Of a stretch of 28,662 nt of DNA, positions 1 to 8,763 are shown in pieces (the first letter of the stretch is position 1; every line of letters begins with the position of its first letter). The translations under genes were made by a program, and so were the position numbers. The stretch lies in NCBI GenBank assembly GCA_023417785.1, contig JAEZEH010000087.1:1-28662 (forward strand), given 5' to 3'. Under the pieces are notes generated by a model. The model was not told the origin of the DNA and ran no database searches. It worked only from the letters and a program-made list of their open reading frames with translations. The DNA comes from Bacteroidota bacterium. Lineage in GTDB: Bacteria > Bacteroidota > Bacteroidia > Cytophagales > Cyclobacteriaceae.

Positions 1-37
1 CCCCCCTATTTAATTAAAACGTTTACCCATCAGACTT

Positions 38-2971
38 ATGAAAAAGCTAGTTGGCTTATTTTTGACCATCTGCACGCTACCGCTGTGGGGTCAGGTCGAC
101 ACGTCGTTTGTGTATAACGCAACGACACCTTACGGCATTCTGGATATCCGTCTTGCAAAATCCGCCACCCGTTATTACTATCTGCAGGAGGATGTCACAT
201 TCAGTTACCGGGAAATTTCTCCCGGCGTAAAGACGAAAACTTTTCGCGATCTGACAGGCTGGGATTCCAGTCCGTATTCCCAGGGGAACCTCCGGGAGAA
301 AAATGGATTCGCGGACTACTTCGTTATGAATTACCGATTGTTGTTTCCGGTAAGCTACAATGCATCCTACAGTGAAGGGTATCCAATGATAGTCATGCTG
401 CATGGAGCCGGAGAAAGCGGGAATTGCTGGGACACCAATTGCTATTGGGCGGACAGGACGTATAACCCCAATACCAACAGTCCGGCAGCACCAACTACCT
501 CCGCACATTCGTTGCTTAATAACGATCACAACCTTTCACACGGAGGACAGCCGCACCTTGTTGCCCGGAACCTTGCCGGCGCCAGATTGCCCAACGATCC
601 AACGATGCCTGAGCGTGCCTTTCCGGGCTTTGTGCTTTTCGGACAAAACCTCAATGGCTGGGACCTTGGTGCAACTCAGGACCTTATTCGTCTTGTCCGA
701 TTGGTGTCGAAGAAATACAACGTCGATCCCAACCGCATTTACATTCACGGGTTATCCAATGGTGGAGCAGCTGTTTATGAAGCAATCAAACGCGCACCGT
801 GGCTGTTCTCGGCAGCATTACCCATGTCAGCTGTCGGCGACGGTAACATTATCAGCAAAAATGTAATTTCGTATGTTGCACAGATTCCGGTCTGGACGTT
901 TCAGGGTGGACAGGACACCAACCCTACCCCGGCGAAAACACTCAACTATGTAACGAAATTCCGTGCAGCCGGGATGGATGTGCGGCACTCGGTTTATCCG
1001 AATCTGGGCCATGGCACCTGGAACACTGCGTATAGTGAGCCGGATTTCTTTTCCTGGATGCTTTCCAAAAACAAGAGCAACCTGCACGTTCCCTTTGGCA
1101 TCCCTGCGATCTGTGGCACAACGGGCCAGGGTGTTGAGCTTTCCCTTTCGGCAGGCTTCCGCGCTTACCAATGGCAACGCGACGGGCAAATTATCGCCGG
1201 TGCAACGTCGAATAGTTATACAGCAAATGTCGCCGGAGTATATCGCGCGAGATTGAGCCGTGTACCGAATCCGTCAGAAAGCGATTGGAATCAGTGGTCA
1301 AACCCGGTAGAAGTCACCCATAGCGAACCGGCTAAACCAGTGATTGAAGTGGCAGGCACTCAATTCATGAGGGGACCCGACAACAACACAACTTATAACA
1401 CTGTATTTCTAAAATCAACCCCGCACGACAAGTACTACTGGTACAAGAATGGAGCGCTGGTGAATATCCCTAACACAAATCTCGACGATACAACGCAGGT
1501 TTATCGTATCAATGCAATAGCAACTTCTGGTAATGGTGCCTTTACGGTTCAAACCAGGGGAAACGATCAATGCCCAAGTCCCGTCTCAGACCCTGTGAAC
1601 CTTTATTTTGCCAACTCGGGTCCATTCCTTGCGGACACTAATATTCCTTCGAATTTCGCAGGAACGGCAACTTCGTCCTCGTCGGTAAAGTTAACGTGGA
1701 CAGATCAATCCTCTATCGAAACCGGTTATGAGATCTGGCGGAGAAAACCGGGGGGAATATTTATGCTGGCGGGCAAAACCGGACCAAATGCTACTACATT
1801 CGATGATACGGGCGTAGAGCCCGCGGTAGCATACCAGTATAAGATACGAGGATTCAATGCAACGGGACGCACCAAATACGCCCCTGGTGATCACGTAAAC
1901 ACTAATCTTATCGTGAATACCCAGAGTGATAACGAAGCGCCGACGATGCCGTCCAATCTGGTGGTGACGGCAAATACAACGAGTCTTATCAGCCTGAGCT
2001 GGACTGCGTCAACGGATAACTCCGGAATCAGACGTTATCATGTCAACTATGGAAATTCTACGATATTGACGCCGACAAACGCCACTACGTTTACCATCAG
2101 CGGTCTGCCTGCGAACACTGCCTATCATATCAGTGTGGTCGCCGAGGACCTCAATGGCAACCTCTCAGCGGCAAGTCCTTCAGTGGTTGGTTCAACGTTT
2201 GTGACTGGTCTCACCTACAATCACAGCACCGGAGCATGGACATCACTTAATCAGATCAACACATGGACTAATCCGGAGTTTTGGGGAACTGTTCCCAACT
2301 TTACGCTTGCGCCGCGGACACAGGAAGACTATTTCAATTTTGAATTTACCGGATATCTTTACATCAATTCCGGCGGAAATTATTCCTTCCAGACCATTTC
2401 CGACGATGGTAGCCGCCTATGGATCAACGGACAATTGCTCGTAGAAAACGATGGAACACACGGCAATCGTACCAGAACCAGTCCGGAGGTGTCGCTCTCA
2501 TCCGGCGCACAGGAAATTCAGGTACGGTACTTTGAATACACGGGAGGTCAATCTCTCACCGTCCAGTATAAAGGTCCGGACACCGGTGGTTCATGGGTTA
2601 ATATTCCCAATAGCGCACTGAAAAGCGGAAGTTCGATGCCGGTTCCGAATGGTGCCACAGGCGCAAGCCAGTATGGTTCCATCGTAGTGCTTGAGGAACC
2701 TGGAAAACAACCGTTCAATCTCAGGTTATATCCTAATCCTTCAACTTCAGACAACATCTTCGTAAACCTCGAACCTGAGTCCGACAGTCCTGTTGAGATC
2801 AACCTTGTGAATCTCGTTGGCAAGTCGTACTTCCGGCAGACAGTACAACCAGCTGATGTGCGTAATGGCGTTCAAATCCGGCCCCAATCGTCGTTAACGA
2901 ATGGGATCTACGTGGTAATTGTGAATCAGGGGGCTAAGCTTGCGAAAGAAAAAATCGTAATCAGAAACTAA
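38..2971 (+). CDS. Secreted multidomain alpha/beta-hydrolase (esterase) with FN3, PA14 and T9SS type A sorting domain
   Basis: Predicted extracellular esterase of 977 residues. Residues 1-19 form a signal peptide ending in LWGQ. Residues about 80-345 are an alpha/beta-hydrolase fold like CE1 or PHB-depolymerase-type esterases: HGAGESG at His122 (oxyanion region), nucleophile Ser240 in GLSNGG, candidate Asp293 in GGQDTN and His325 in LGHGTW. Ig-like segments follow (about 355-535), then two fibronectin type III domains (about 540-730) and a PA14 domain (about 735-875; SDDGSRLWINGQ), which often binds carbohydrate. The last ~80 residues (LRLYPNPS... NGIYVVIV... KIVIRN) are a T9SS type A sorting domain, so the protein should cross the outer membrane through the type IX system. 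Substrate is unknown; an acyl or acetyl ester on a polysaccharide is plausible. A strong terminator follows, suggesting a single-gene unit. Fold and secretion route are well supported; specificity is not. Confidence 0.9.
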   Translation: MKKLVGLFLTICTLPLWGQVDTSFVYNATTPYGILDIRLAKSATRYYYLQEDVTFSYREISPGVKTKTFRDLTGWDSSPYSQGNLREKNGFADYFVMNYRLLFPVSYNASYSEGYPMIVMLHGAGESGNCWDTNCYWADRTYNPNTNSPAAPTTSAHSLLNNDHNLSHGGQPHLVARNLAGARLPNDPTMPERAFPGFVLFGQNLNGWDLGATQDLIRLVRLVSKKYNVDPNRIYIHGLSNGGAAVYEAIKRAPWLFSAALPMSAVGDGNIISKNVISYVAQIPVWTFQGGQDTNPTPAKTLNYVTKFRAAGMDVRHSVYPNLGHGTWNTAYSEPDFFSWMLSKNKSNLHVPFGIPAICGTTGQGVELSLSAGFRAYQWQRDGQIIAGATSNSYTANVAGVYRARLSRVPNPSESDWNQWSNPVEVTHSEPAKPVIEVAGTQFMRGPDNNTTYNTVFLKSTPHDKYYWYKNGALVNIPNTNLDDTTQVYRINAIATSGNGAFTVQTRGNDQCPSPVSDPVNLYFANSGPFLADTNIPSNFAGTATSSSSVKLTWTDQSSIETGYEIWRRKPGGIFMLAGKTGPNATTFDDTGVEPAVAYQYKIRGFNATGRTKYAPGDHVNTNLIVNTQSDNEAPTMPSNLVVTANTTSLISLSWTASTDNSGIRRYHVNYGNSTILTPTNATTFTISGLPANTAYHISVVAEDLNGNLSAASPSVVGSTFVTGLTYNHSTGAWTSLNQINTWTNPEFWGTVPNFTLAPRTQEDYFNFEFTGYLYINSGGNYSFQTISDDGSRLWINGQLLVENDGTHGNRTRTSPEVSLSSGAQEIQVRYFEYTGGQSLTVQYKGPDTGGSWVNIPNSALKSGSSMPVPNGATGASQYGSIVVLEEPGKQPFNLRLYPNPSTSDNIFVNLEPESDSPVEINLVNLVGKSYFRQTVQPADVRNGVQIRPQSSLTNGIYVVIVNQGAKLAKEKIVIRN

Positions 2972-2993
2972 CTTTTTTTTCCCGGCCAATACC

Positions 2994-3029
2994 AAAGACC
3001 TGGTTAGATGACCAGGTCTTTGTTATTTT
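2994..3029 (+). terminator. Rho-independent terminator after the secreted esterase
   Basis: A perfect 10-bp stem (AAAGACCTGG at 2994-3003 and CCAGGTCTTT at 3012-3021) encloses an 8-nt loop and is followed by a T-rich tail (GTTATTTT). It starts 22 nt after the esterase stop codon and would separate that gene from the SGNH hydrolase. Confidence 0.85.
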
Positions 3030-3091
3030 GGCGTTTCCGGCGCTACGGCGTATTGCGGCATTTCATCATCCACGACTAAAAACACAACCGC

Positions 3092-4168
3092 GTGAAATTT
3101 CTCCGGCTTCTCAAGATCATCGTCATTAACCTGATTTCATTCCTGGTTCTTCTTATAATAGTCAACTGGCTTTGCGGGAAAATGCTAAAAAATCCACAGG
3201 TCGACCGGGCCTCGCTTCCCAACTATGAAAATAGCCGTAGTCATGCACATGCTGTTTTCCATGACTACAGAAGCCTGAAACATGAGTACTACCCCTTTGT
3301 CGGATGGAAAACCCTGCCCTACCAAGGCAAGACGACAACTATTGGTGAAAATGGGAACCGCATTCACACACCGCCTTCATTTGAAGGTTCAGCAGGAAAG
3401 TCAGTTCACTTCTTTGGTGGATCAACGGTGTGGGGCGAAGGCTCGGACGATCAGCATACCATTCCGGCATTGTTCAACGGAATAGTAACCGATCACCGTG
3501 TTTTCAACCACGGACAGCTGGCTTATAACACGCGTCAGAATCTCGAGGCACTGATATCGCTTTATAACAAAAAGACGTTTCCGGATGTTGTCATATTTTA
3601 CGATGGGGTAAACGACGCCGCATTCCTCTGTCCCAGCGTAATTGAGGAACTTCCTGCTCACCGTCTTGTGCCTATGTTCAGGGAAAAAATCTATGTTGCA
3701 AAATCACAGGTTGTTAAGGAGATCTTAAATAAAATATTTACGGAGAATATTTTCCGACTCCTACGGAAGAAATCGGCGAACACTGATCAGGCGAGTGCCT
3801 ATGACTGTTTGAGTAATCCCGACAAGGCTGAAGAAATTGCTGAGATGTTTATGATGAACTGGGAACTGGCGCACAACGTTGTTACGCAACGCGGCGGAAA
3901 ATTCATGGCTTTTCTTCAACCCGCCGCACTCGTAGGAAATCCGCGGACTGATCATCTTGAGCTCGACCCCAACCTGAAGGCAAACTTTGCCGACGTATAT
4001 CAACGTATTCAAAATAAAATCCGGGAGAGGAACCATTCCTGGATTTACGATCTCAGCAACACACTGGATGGTAACGAATACATCTTCATCGACTTTTGCC
4101 ATGTTTCCCCTAACGGAAATGAAATTATGGCCAGGGCGATTGCTGATGTGGTCGTGCCGCAGTTATAA
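3092..4168 (+). CDS. Membrane-anchored SGNH/GDSL-type hydrolase
   Basis: A 358-residue protein with one N-terminal membrane helix (about residues 8-28) and a periplasmic or surface SGNH-hydrolase domain. All four blocks are visible: Ser111 in GGSTVWGEGSD, Gly141 in NHGQ, Asn174 in DGVNDA, and Asp334/His337 in DFCHVSPNGNE. Family members remove or transfer acyl groups; beside a polysaccharide locus, esterification or de-esterification of a glycan is plausible but inferred. The start is a GTG at 3092; the next in-frame ATG (3182) would remove the membrane helix, so GTG is preferred. The gene has its own upstream spacer after a terminator and converges with the SDR gene downstream. Confidence 0.8.
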   Translation: MKFLRLLKIIVINLISFLVLLIIVNWLCGKMLKNPQVDRASLPNYENSRSHAHAVFHDYRSLKHEYYPFVGWKTLPYQGKTTTIGENGNRIHTPPSFEGSAGKSVHFFGGSTVWGEGSDDQHTIPALFNGIVTDHRVFNHGQLAYNTRQNLEALISLYNKKTFPDVVIFYDGVNDAAFLCPSVIEELPAHRLVPMFREKIYVAKSQVVKEILNKIFTENIFRLLRKKSANTDQASAYDCLSNPDKAEEIAEMFMMNWELAHNVVTQRGGKFMAFLQPAALVGNPRTDHLELDPNLKANFADVYQRIQNKIRERNHSWIYDLSNTLDGNEYIFIDFCHVSPNGNEIMARAIADVVVPQL

Positions 4169-4173
4169 GAAGA

Positions 4174-4202
4174 CTCACAGGGCGACCGTTTATCCTTGTG
4201 AG
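4174..4202. repeat. Inverted repeat between convergent genes (possible weak terminator)
   Basis: CTCACAGGG (4174-4182) pairs with CCTTGTGAG (4194-4202) over 9 bp with one G-U pair and an 11-nt loop. It lies in the 86-nt gap between the convergent SGNH-hydrolase and SDR genes. No T-tract follows on either strand, so a terminator role is uncertain. Confidence 0.4.
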
Positions 4203-4254
4203 GGCGCTGCTGCCTTCATCCGGAGCTGACGAGTCCATCTGACAATGGAACTGA

Positions 4255-5007
4255 TTATAAGTTCAACTTCTTGAAGATCATTTCGGGAATGAGGCGAATG
4301 ATTAACATGATGTATCGCCACATCCAAAGAACATAGATCTCATTCCTTCGTTTCGCTGTCGCGGAATATACTACATCGGCTACTTTTTCCGGATTTGCAG
4401 TCAGGGGTCCTGGAGTTTTCAGGCCTTCTATCATGCGCGTCTTCATAAATCCCGGCTTGACCGTAAGTACATGCACGCCGCTCTTGAAAAGGCGGTTCCT
4501 GAGCCCGGAGAGGTAGGTCGTAAATCCCGCCTTGGCGCTGCCATAAAGATAATTACTCTGCCTGCCACGGTCACCGGCAACCGAACTGATTCCGATTATT
4601 GTCCCGAACTTCCTTGCTTCAAAATCATTGGCAATGATGTTCAGGATTGATACGGCCCCGGTATAGTTGCTGTCAATGATCATAGCACATTCAGACCAGT
4701 TACGCTGAGCGGTGCTTTGGTCCCCCAACAACCCAAAAACACAAATTGCTATATCGGGCTTGATCTTCAATTCGTCGTAGAAGGGTTGATGCGATTCAAA
4801 ATCAAGCGCATCAAAGCGATAGAAATCAACCATCGAGTTGTACCTGATATGCAGGTCCGCCGAAATAATATTCAGCCTGTCAAGATCGCGTCCGGCCAAA
4901 CTGATGGAATACCCTTCTTTTGCAAACTTCGCAGCTAGCGCTACAGCCACATCCGATGTACCGCCCAAAATCAATACGTGCTCTCTGGGAACTTTTTCCT
5001 CGTGCAT
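4255..5007 (-). CDS. DprE2-like short-chain dehydrogenase/reductase (decaprenylphosphoryl-2-keto-pentose reductase family)
   Basis: A 250-residue SDR. It has a nucleotide-binding GGTSD motif at residues 15-19, DFDALD-like text at 61-69 (FYRFDALDF), FGLLGD at 91-96, catalytic Ser141/142 and Y155-G-S-A-K159. The C-terminus (WRYIMLIIRLIPEMIFKKL) closely resembles mycobacterial DprE2, which reduces the keto intermediate made by DprE1 to give polyprenyl-phosphoryl-arabinose. The usual third glycine of the Rossmann motif is Ala (GGTSDVAVA). It lies 4 nt after the GT-C-like gene and is last in the minus-strand polysaccharide operon. The DPPR-synthase-like UbiA and HAD phosphatase at 20172-21634 would supply earlier steps; DprE1 is not in the window. 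Assignment rests on remembered family motifs; a generic SDR is the fallback. Confidence 0.75.
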   Translation of the reverse strand: MHEEKVPREHVLILGGTSDVAVALAAKFAKEGYSISLAGRDLDRLNIISADLHIRYNSMVDFYRFDALDFESHQPFYDELKIKPDIAICVFGLLGDQSTAQRNWSECAMIIDSNYTGAVSILNIIANDFEARKFGTIIGISSVAGDRGRQSNYLYGSAKAGFTTYLSGLRNRLFKSGVHVLTVKPGFMKTRMIEGLKTPGPLTANPEKVADVVYSATAKRRNEIYVLWMWRYIMLIIRLIPEMIFKKLNL

Positions 5008-5011
5008 ACTA

Positions 5012-6631
5012 TCAATCTTTCGTATAAACCTCTATATAGGAAATTTCGGGGATACGTGGAGCCAGAAATTTAAACTTCATGCGGTACTTCTCCCGAATAC
5101 AATCACGCACCTCATACGGATAAAACTGGTTTACATCCGGGATATCCTCAAACAAAATCACATCGTACTCACCCAGCGAGACTTTTTCGCAGAAGGCGTC
5201 GACTTCTCTATCGAAGAATGACACCCCTTTGTGAAACCATAAAGGATAATCATGACCTGTTTCAATCGGCCACTTCAAATCGTACATGAGCGGCGTTAAT
5301 TCCGACATATTAAGCACCTTGGCTGCCGGGTCTCGCAGCTGAGGCAGGTTCTTTACTTGTTTGATCCCTTCAGCCGTCGACTCCGGTACACGAATCCGCC
5401 GAAACGATTCCAGGCCTTCAGGCACAATCCATTGGGAGCGGTCATTTCGCGTGGTATCGCCCGTGAGCCGGTAGGTTCGCTTCGATATAGTGTGATCCTG
5501 TGGTTTCGGCTTTTTTGCCAGCATAGGTTCGACTTTTGCCCTCAGGAAACGAGTCCATGTTATGCCTGACCACCAAAGCCCTGTCAATGCCGTAACAACC
5601 ACAAAAGGCAACACTTTCTGCATATTGAAATTTCTCAAAAAAAAGAAGCCAAGAAAGGCGAAAGCAAAGCTGTGATAGTAGATATTTCCATCTACAGGCG
5701 TATAACTTGTCACCTGTATGATCGTGGCCTGGCCCAGCATTAAAAGTGTAAAAAGGCTGAATACCAAAAAATTCTTTTCGGATTTCCAATCAGATTTTTC
5801 ATGAAACCAGAGAAATAAAGCAAGACAGATAAACAACAGATAAAGCTTGATGTTGTGGGATCCCCCAATGAAATCATTGATTATGTCGTACTTATCCACC
5901 CTTGAATTATGGGGAAACTGCCCCAGATTGAACCAATAGGAAAATTCATAGGGTAAAAAGGGAAGAATGAGTATTCCCATACTTATCAGATAACCAGCCA
6001 GAAACCAAAAGAAAGTTTTTAGTCTCTTTTCCAGGTACGCGTCCAACAGGCATAAGACCATTCCGGCGCCAAAGCCCAGCATACCTGTATCCTGCTTGGT
6101 CATAAAGCTTAATGCCAGGAGGAAAGCACCTGCGAACGTAAGGGCCAGACTTCGGTCAGGGTAGGGCTTCAATATCTCACGAATTATGAGCAGTAATCCG
6201 GCAATTTCGAAGATTACCACAAGATGGTTGTACCACGGCCATATGTTGAGCATAGAGTACGACATACAGAAAACCAGGATCGAGATGAAGCGGACACCTG
6301 GTTGCACCTGAAATACGTTGAGCAGTGATCTGAAAATCAGCCCTCCGGCAATGTTCACGCACGACTGAAAGATCAACAACGTAAAGACATGCGGCCCGAA
6401 AATTTTAAAGAATAACGCAGGGAGAATCCAGAAGCCATAGCCAACAGGTGATCCAAAATCACGGTAAGGAATTTGCCCAATTGAAAGTCGGAACGCTCCT
6501 TCCCAGGCCAGGAAAAGGTTGAGCCGGTAAGGGTGATTGAAAAGCAACGGCACGATCGCGGTAAGTATGATGAGAAAATACTCCAACGCTGTTATTGTCC
6601 GTCCCGATAGGGATCCCTTAAAAATGTTCAT
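5012..6631 (-). CDS. GT-C-like polytopic glycosyltransferase
   Basis: A 539-residue inner-membrane protein with about 10-11 hydrophobic helices in residues 12-390 and a soluble C-terminal domain of ~145 residues. The first large loop holds acidic residues Glu44 (AWEGAF) and Asp58 (IPYRDFGSPVGYG). This arrangement is typical of GT-C enzymes that take sugars from polyprenyl-phosphate donors in the periplasm. Its start overlaps the preceding gene by 4 nt (ATGA), and the DprE2-like SDR follows 4 nt downstream. That coupling suggests, as inference, use of a polyprenyl-phosphoryl pentose donor. Specific substrate and linkage cannot be read from sequence. Confidence 0.7.
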   Translation of the reverse strand: MNIFKGSLSGRTITALEYFLIILTAIVPLLFNHPYRLNLFLAWEGAFRLSIGQIPYRDFGSPVGYGFWILPALFFKIFGPHVFTLLIFQSCVNIAGGLIFRSLLNVFQVQPGVRFISILVFCMSYSMLNIWPWYNHLVVIFEIAGLLLIIREILKPYPDRSLALTFAGAFLLALSFMTKQDTGMLGFGAGMVLCLLDAYLEKRLKTFFWFLAGYLISMGILILPFLPYEFSYWFNLGQFPHNSRVDKYDIINDFIGGSHNIKLYLLFICLALFLWFHEKSDWKSEKNFLVFSLFTLLMLGQATIIQVTSYTPVDGNIYYHSFAFAFLGFFFLRNFNMQKVLPFVVVTALTGLWWSGITWTRFLRAKVEPMLAKKPKPQDHTISKRTYRLTGDTTRNDRSQWIVPEGLESFRRIRVPESTAEGIKQVKNLPQLRDPAAKVLNMSELTPLMYDLKWPIETGHDYPLWFHKGVSFFDREVDAFCEKVSLGEYDVILFEDIPDVNQFYPYEVRDCIREKYRMKFKFLAPRIPEISYIEVYTKD

Positions 6632-7827
6632 GTTGACGATTTCTGTTTAACAAATACACGATATGCTCCTGGCAGGAACAACAATAGAATAAAAATATAA
6701 CCCACCGAGAGAATGACCCACTTAGTGTACGAGATCAACCACCTGCCTTTTTCTATAAGATCATCCTCATTCTCCAACGCTACGACGGCAGTCAGAACAC
6801 AGATCGCCAACATTCCGGCGGCATAAACCGTAAAATTGCGATGGCTAAATGTTTTTCTTAAAAGCGACCCATTGTTATGGATAAAATCCAGAAACAATAC
6901 AATTATCCAGGGAGAAGCCAGATACAGCAATCGTATCTCATTGAAGATGCCTCCGGCAAAAGTTGTTACAAGGATGACCGACATAACGAATGGTGCAGAC
7001 CGATAAAAGAAACCTACAATATTGTTTCCCGTTCGACTTACATTTTGTCGGTAGAAGTAAAGGTGGATCAAGAATGAAAGCCAACAAACATTATAAGTAA
7101 TAACCAAAAAGCCTGCAACCTGGCGAAGATTAGACAGGTTCCATTTTAATCCCTCCCAAACATCATACGTTTCTGGCGACCAGAATAGCCTCACGAATAT
7201 CCACAACAGCACTGGCAAACCGGAGATTAACAGCTTCCTTGTCCAATTGCTGTCCTTAACAAACACAAAATAAAGTAAGGGAAGCAAAAGCAACGTTTCC
7301 CGCGTCACCACGCCAACCACTGCTATAAAAAGAAACAACCATAGTTTCTCATTAAGCATCGCAATCAATCCGAGAAATAAAAGCGTGTATGCCAGCGTAT
7401 CTTCACGCGTGTGAACGGGAAGTGTAAATGCCAAAAGCATAGGAGGCATTAGCAGAAAGATTACCGATCCCAGCAGCGGATAGTACCCGCGGTATCCAAT
7501 AAAATACAATAGCCAAAAAAAGGTCAATGCGCTTGTTGTGTAGAACACGACGCTCCAGAACTTATACGTACGGTAAAAAAGTATCGGGTTGTTCCCGTTG
7601 GAAAATAGTGAGTAAGTTGTTTTTACAATGGAGCTAAATAACAGACGATACTTAAAAGGTGGTTCCTTAGAAAGGTTATAATGGTAGAGACCCGCCTCCG
7701 TCGATTTCAACTCTTGAGCAAGTGATGCCGGAGACCGGAGGTAGCCGTCCAGATAGTGATTGCTAAGGTAAAATAATGCAACCGAAGTAATAAGAAGCAA
7801 GCCGATGTGAAGCCATATTTTGCCCAT
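6628..7827 (-). CDS. Polytopic membrane protein, possible GT-C-type transferase
   Basis: A 399-residue protein with about 9-10 hydrophobic helices. Charged motifs between helices (PVHTREDTLAY near residue 140 and VTRETLLLLPLLY near 170) recall GT-C-like families, but no named family is certain. It is translationally coupled to the next gene by an ATGA overlap at 6628-6631, so the two probably act together in assembling or transferring a glycan at the periplasmic face. It begins 232 nt after the TolC-like gene; whether it shares that transcript or has its own promoter is unclear. Confidence 0.6.
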   Translation of the reverse strand: MGKIWLHIGLLLITSVALFYLSNHYLDGYLRSPASLAQELKSTEAGLYHYNLSKEPPFKYRLLFSSIVKTTYSLFSNGNNPILFYRTYKFWSVVFYTTSALTFFWLLYFIGYRGYYPLLGSVIFLLMPPMLLAFTLPVHTREDTLAYTLLFLGLIAMLNEKLWLFLFIAVVGVVTRETLLLLPLLYFVFVKDSNWTRKLLISGLPVLLWIFVRLFWSPETYDVWEGLKWNLSNLRQVAGFLVITYNVCWLSFLIHLYFYRQNVSRTGNNIVGFFYRSAPFVMSVILVTTFAGGIFNEIRLLYLASPWIIVLFLDFIHNNGSLLRKTFSHRNFTVYAAGMLAICVLTAVVALENEDDLIEKGRWLISYTKWVILSVGYIFILLLFLPGAYRVFVKQKSST

Positions 7828-8059
7828 AGCACGGTTTTAACTTCCGTTAAGGTAGCGTCTCTTCTTCCTTGATTTTTTTACAAGCGCCGATTCTATCCCC
7901 GGCGTTGTGATACAGCTGTGCAGACCAACAATAAATACCATTGCCTGTCCACGAAAACGGTGAATATAAGTTGGAGAGGTTCGCTTTTGTTTCGAAGCTT
8001 CCTGCAGTGTATACGCATTTTCCGGCGTGGCTTCCCTTAGCTGCACAGAAGAAAGATGA

Positions 8060-8749
8060 TTATCGAACGTCTTCAAGGTTTAGCCCGATAAGCTTCTCAA
8101 GGTCTAGTTTTGTGTTCTTATAATCGGTCTCAGCCTGGAGAAGTACAATTGAAGCCCGGTTGTAGTTAGCCTGACTGGAAGAGTAAGCTTCAAAACTGGT
8201 CTCACCAGTCTTGAATTTTTGTTCAAGGAGTTTGTGCGCGTTTTCGATATCGGAAAACACCTGAGCTTGAATTTTATAAATCTTCTCCGTGAGTACGTAG
8301 TCATTATACGTCTTCATCACCACATTTCTGACCTCAAGTTTCCGCGCGTCCAGATTTGATTCTGCGATGGCAAGATGCTGGCGATCGATTTTGGTAGTCA
8401 ACGGCACAGTGACAAACATGCCGAGTGATATGGCAGCACGAATATTATAACGGGGATAGAAGGCCGCGCGATTTGAGTTCTCCTCTCCTTTGATTGTAAA
8501 CTCATTCAGGTTGCCCTGCAATTGAATAATATCCAACCAATCCCCTGCGTTTCTTTTCACCTGGTATTCTCCTGCTTTGATTTCTTTTCGCAAGACTTCG
8601 TTTAGGGGATTGTTTTGCCAGGCCAACTGCACGAGTTTCTCAGCGAAGTCGGGACTTTGTACATGGTCGGGCAGAATGATCTTATTATAATCTATACTCT
8701 GGCCAAATACGTGTGTGGTCACGAAAAGCAAGAAAATTATTTTTTTCAT
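8060..8749 (-). CDS. Short TolC-family outer-membrane protein
   Basis: A 229-residue exported protein: signal peptide at residues 1-17 (MKKIIFLLFVTTHVFGQ), then TolC-like text including QLAWQNNPLNEVLRKEIKAG, two long alpha-helical segments and ASLGMFVTVPL-type strand text (AAISLGMFVTVPLTTKIDR). The end (LEKLIGLNLEDV) is the usual end of a TolC repeat. Classical TolC proteins have about 430-480 residues and two such repeats; this one has a single repeat, so it might work as a higher-order oligomer or as a structural accessory. It sits 14 nt after the O-antigen ligase-like gene in the export part of the operon, which suggests a role at the outer membrane in polysaccharide export (inference). 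No Wza-type protein is seen in the window. Confidence 0.75.
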   Translation of the reverse strand: MKKIIFLLFVTTHVFGQSIDYNKIILPDHVQSPDFAEKLVQLAWQNNPLNEVLRKEIKAGEYQVKRNAGDWLDIIQLQGNLNEFTIKGEENSNRAAFYPRYNIRAAISLGMFVTVPLTTKIDRQHLAIAESNLDARKLEVRNVVMKTYNDYVLTEKIYKIQAQVFSDIENAHKLLEQKFKTGETSFEAYSSSQANYNRASIVLLQAETDYKNTKLDLEKLIGLNLEDVR

Positions 8750-8763
8750 ATCAGTATTGAATA

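Noticed and set aside
402..866. 154-codon plus-strand ORF within the secreted esterase gene
   Set aside because: It is out of frame inside a well-supported gene that includes the catalytic residues there.
7837..8076. 79-codon minus-strand ORF starting with TTG
   Set aside because: It overlaps the end of the TolC-like gene by 17 nt, starts with a rare codon and shows no family; the other frame of the same gap looks more protein-like, so neither is called as a gene.
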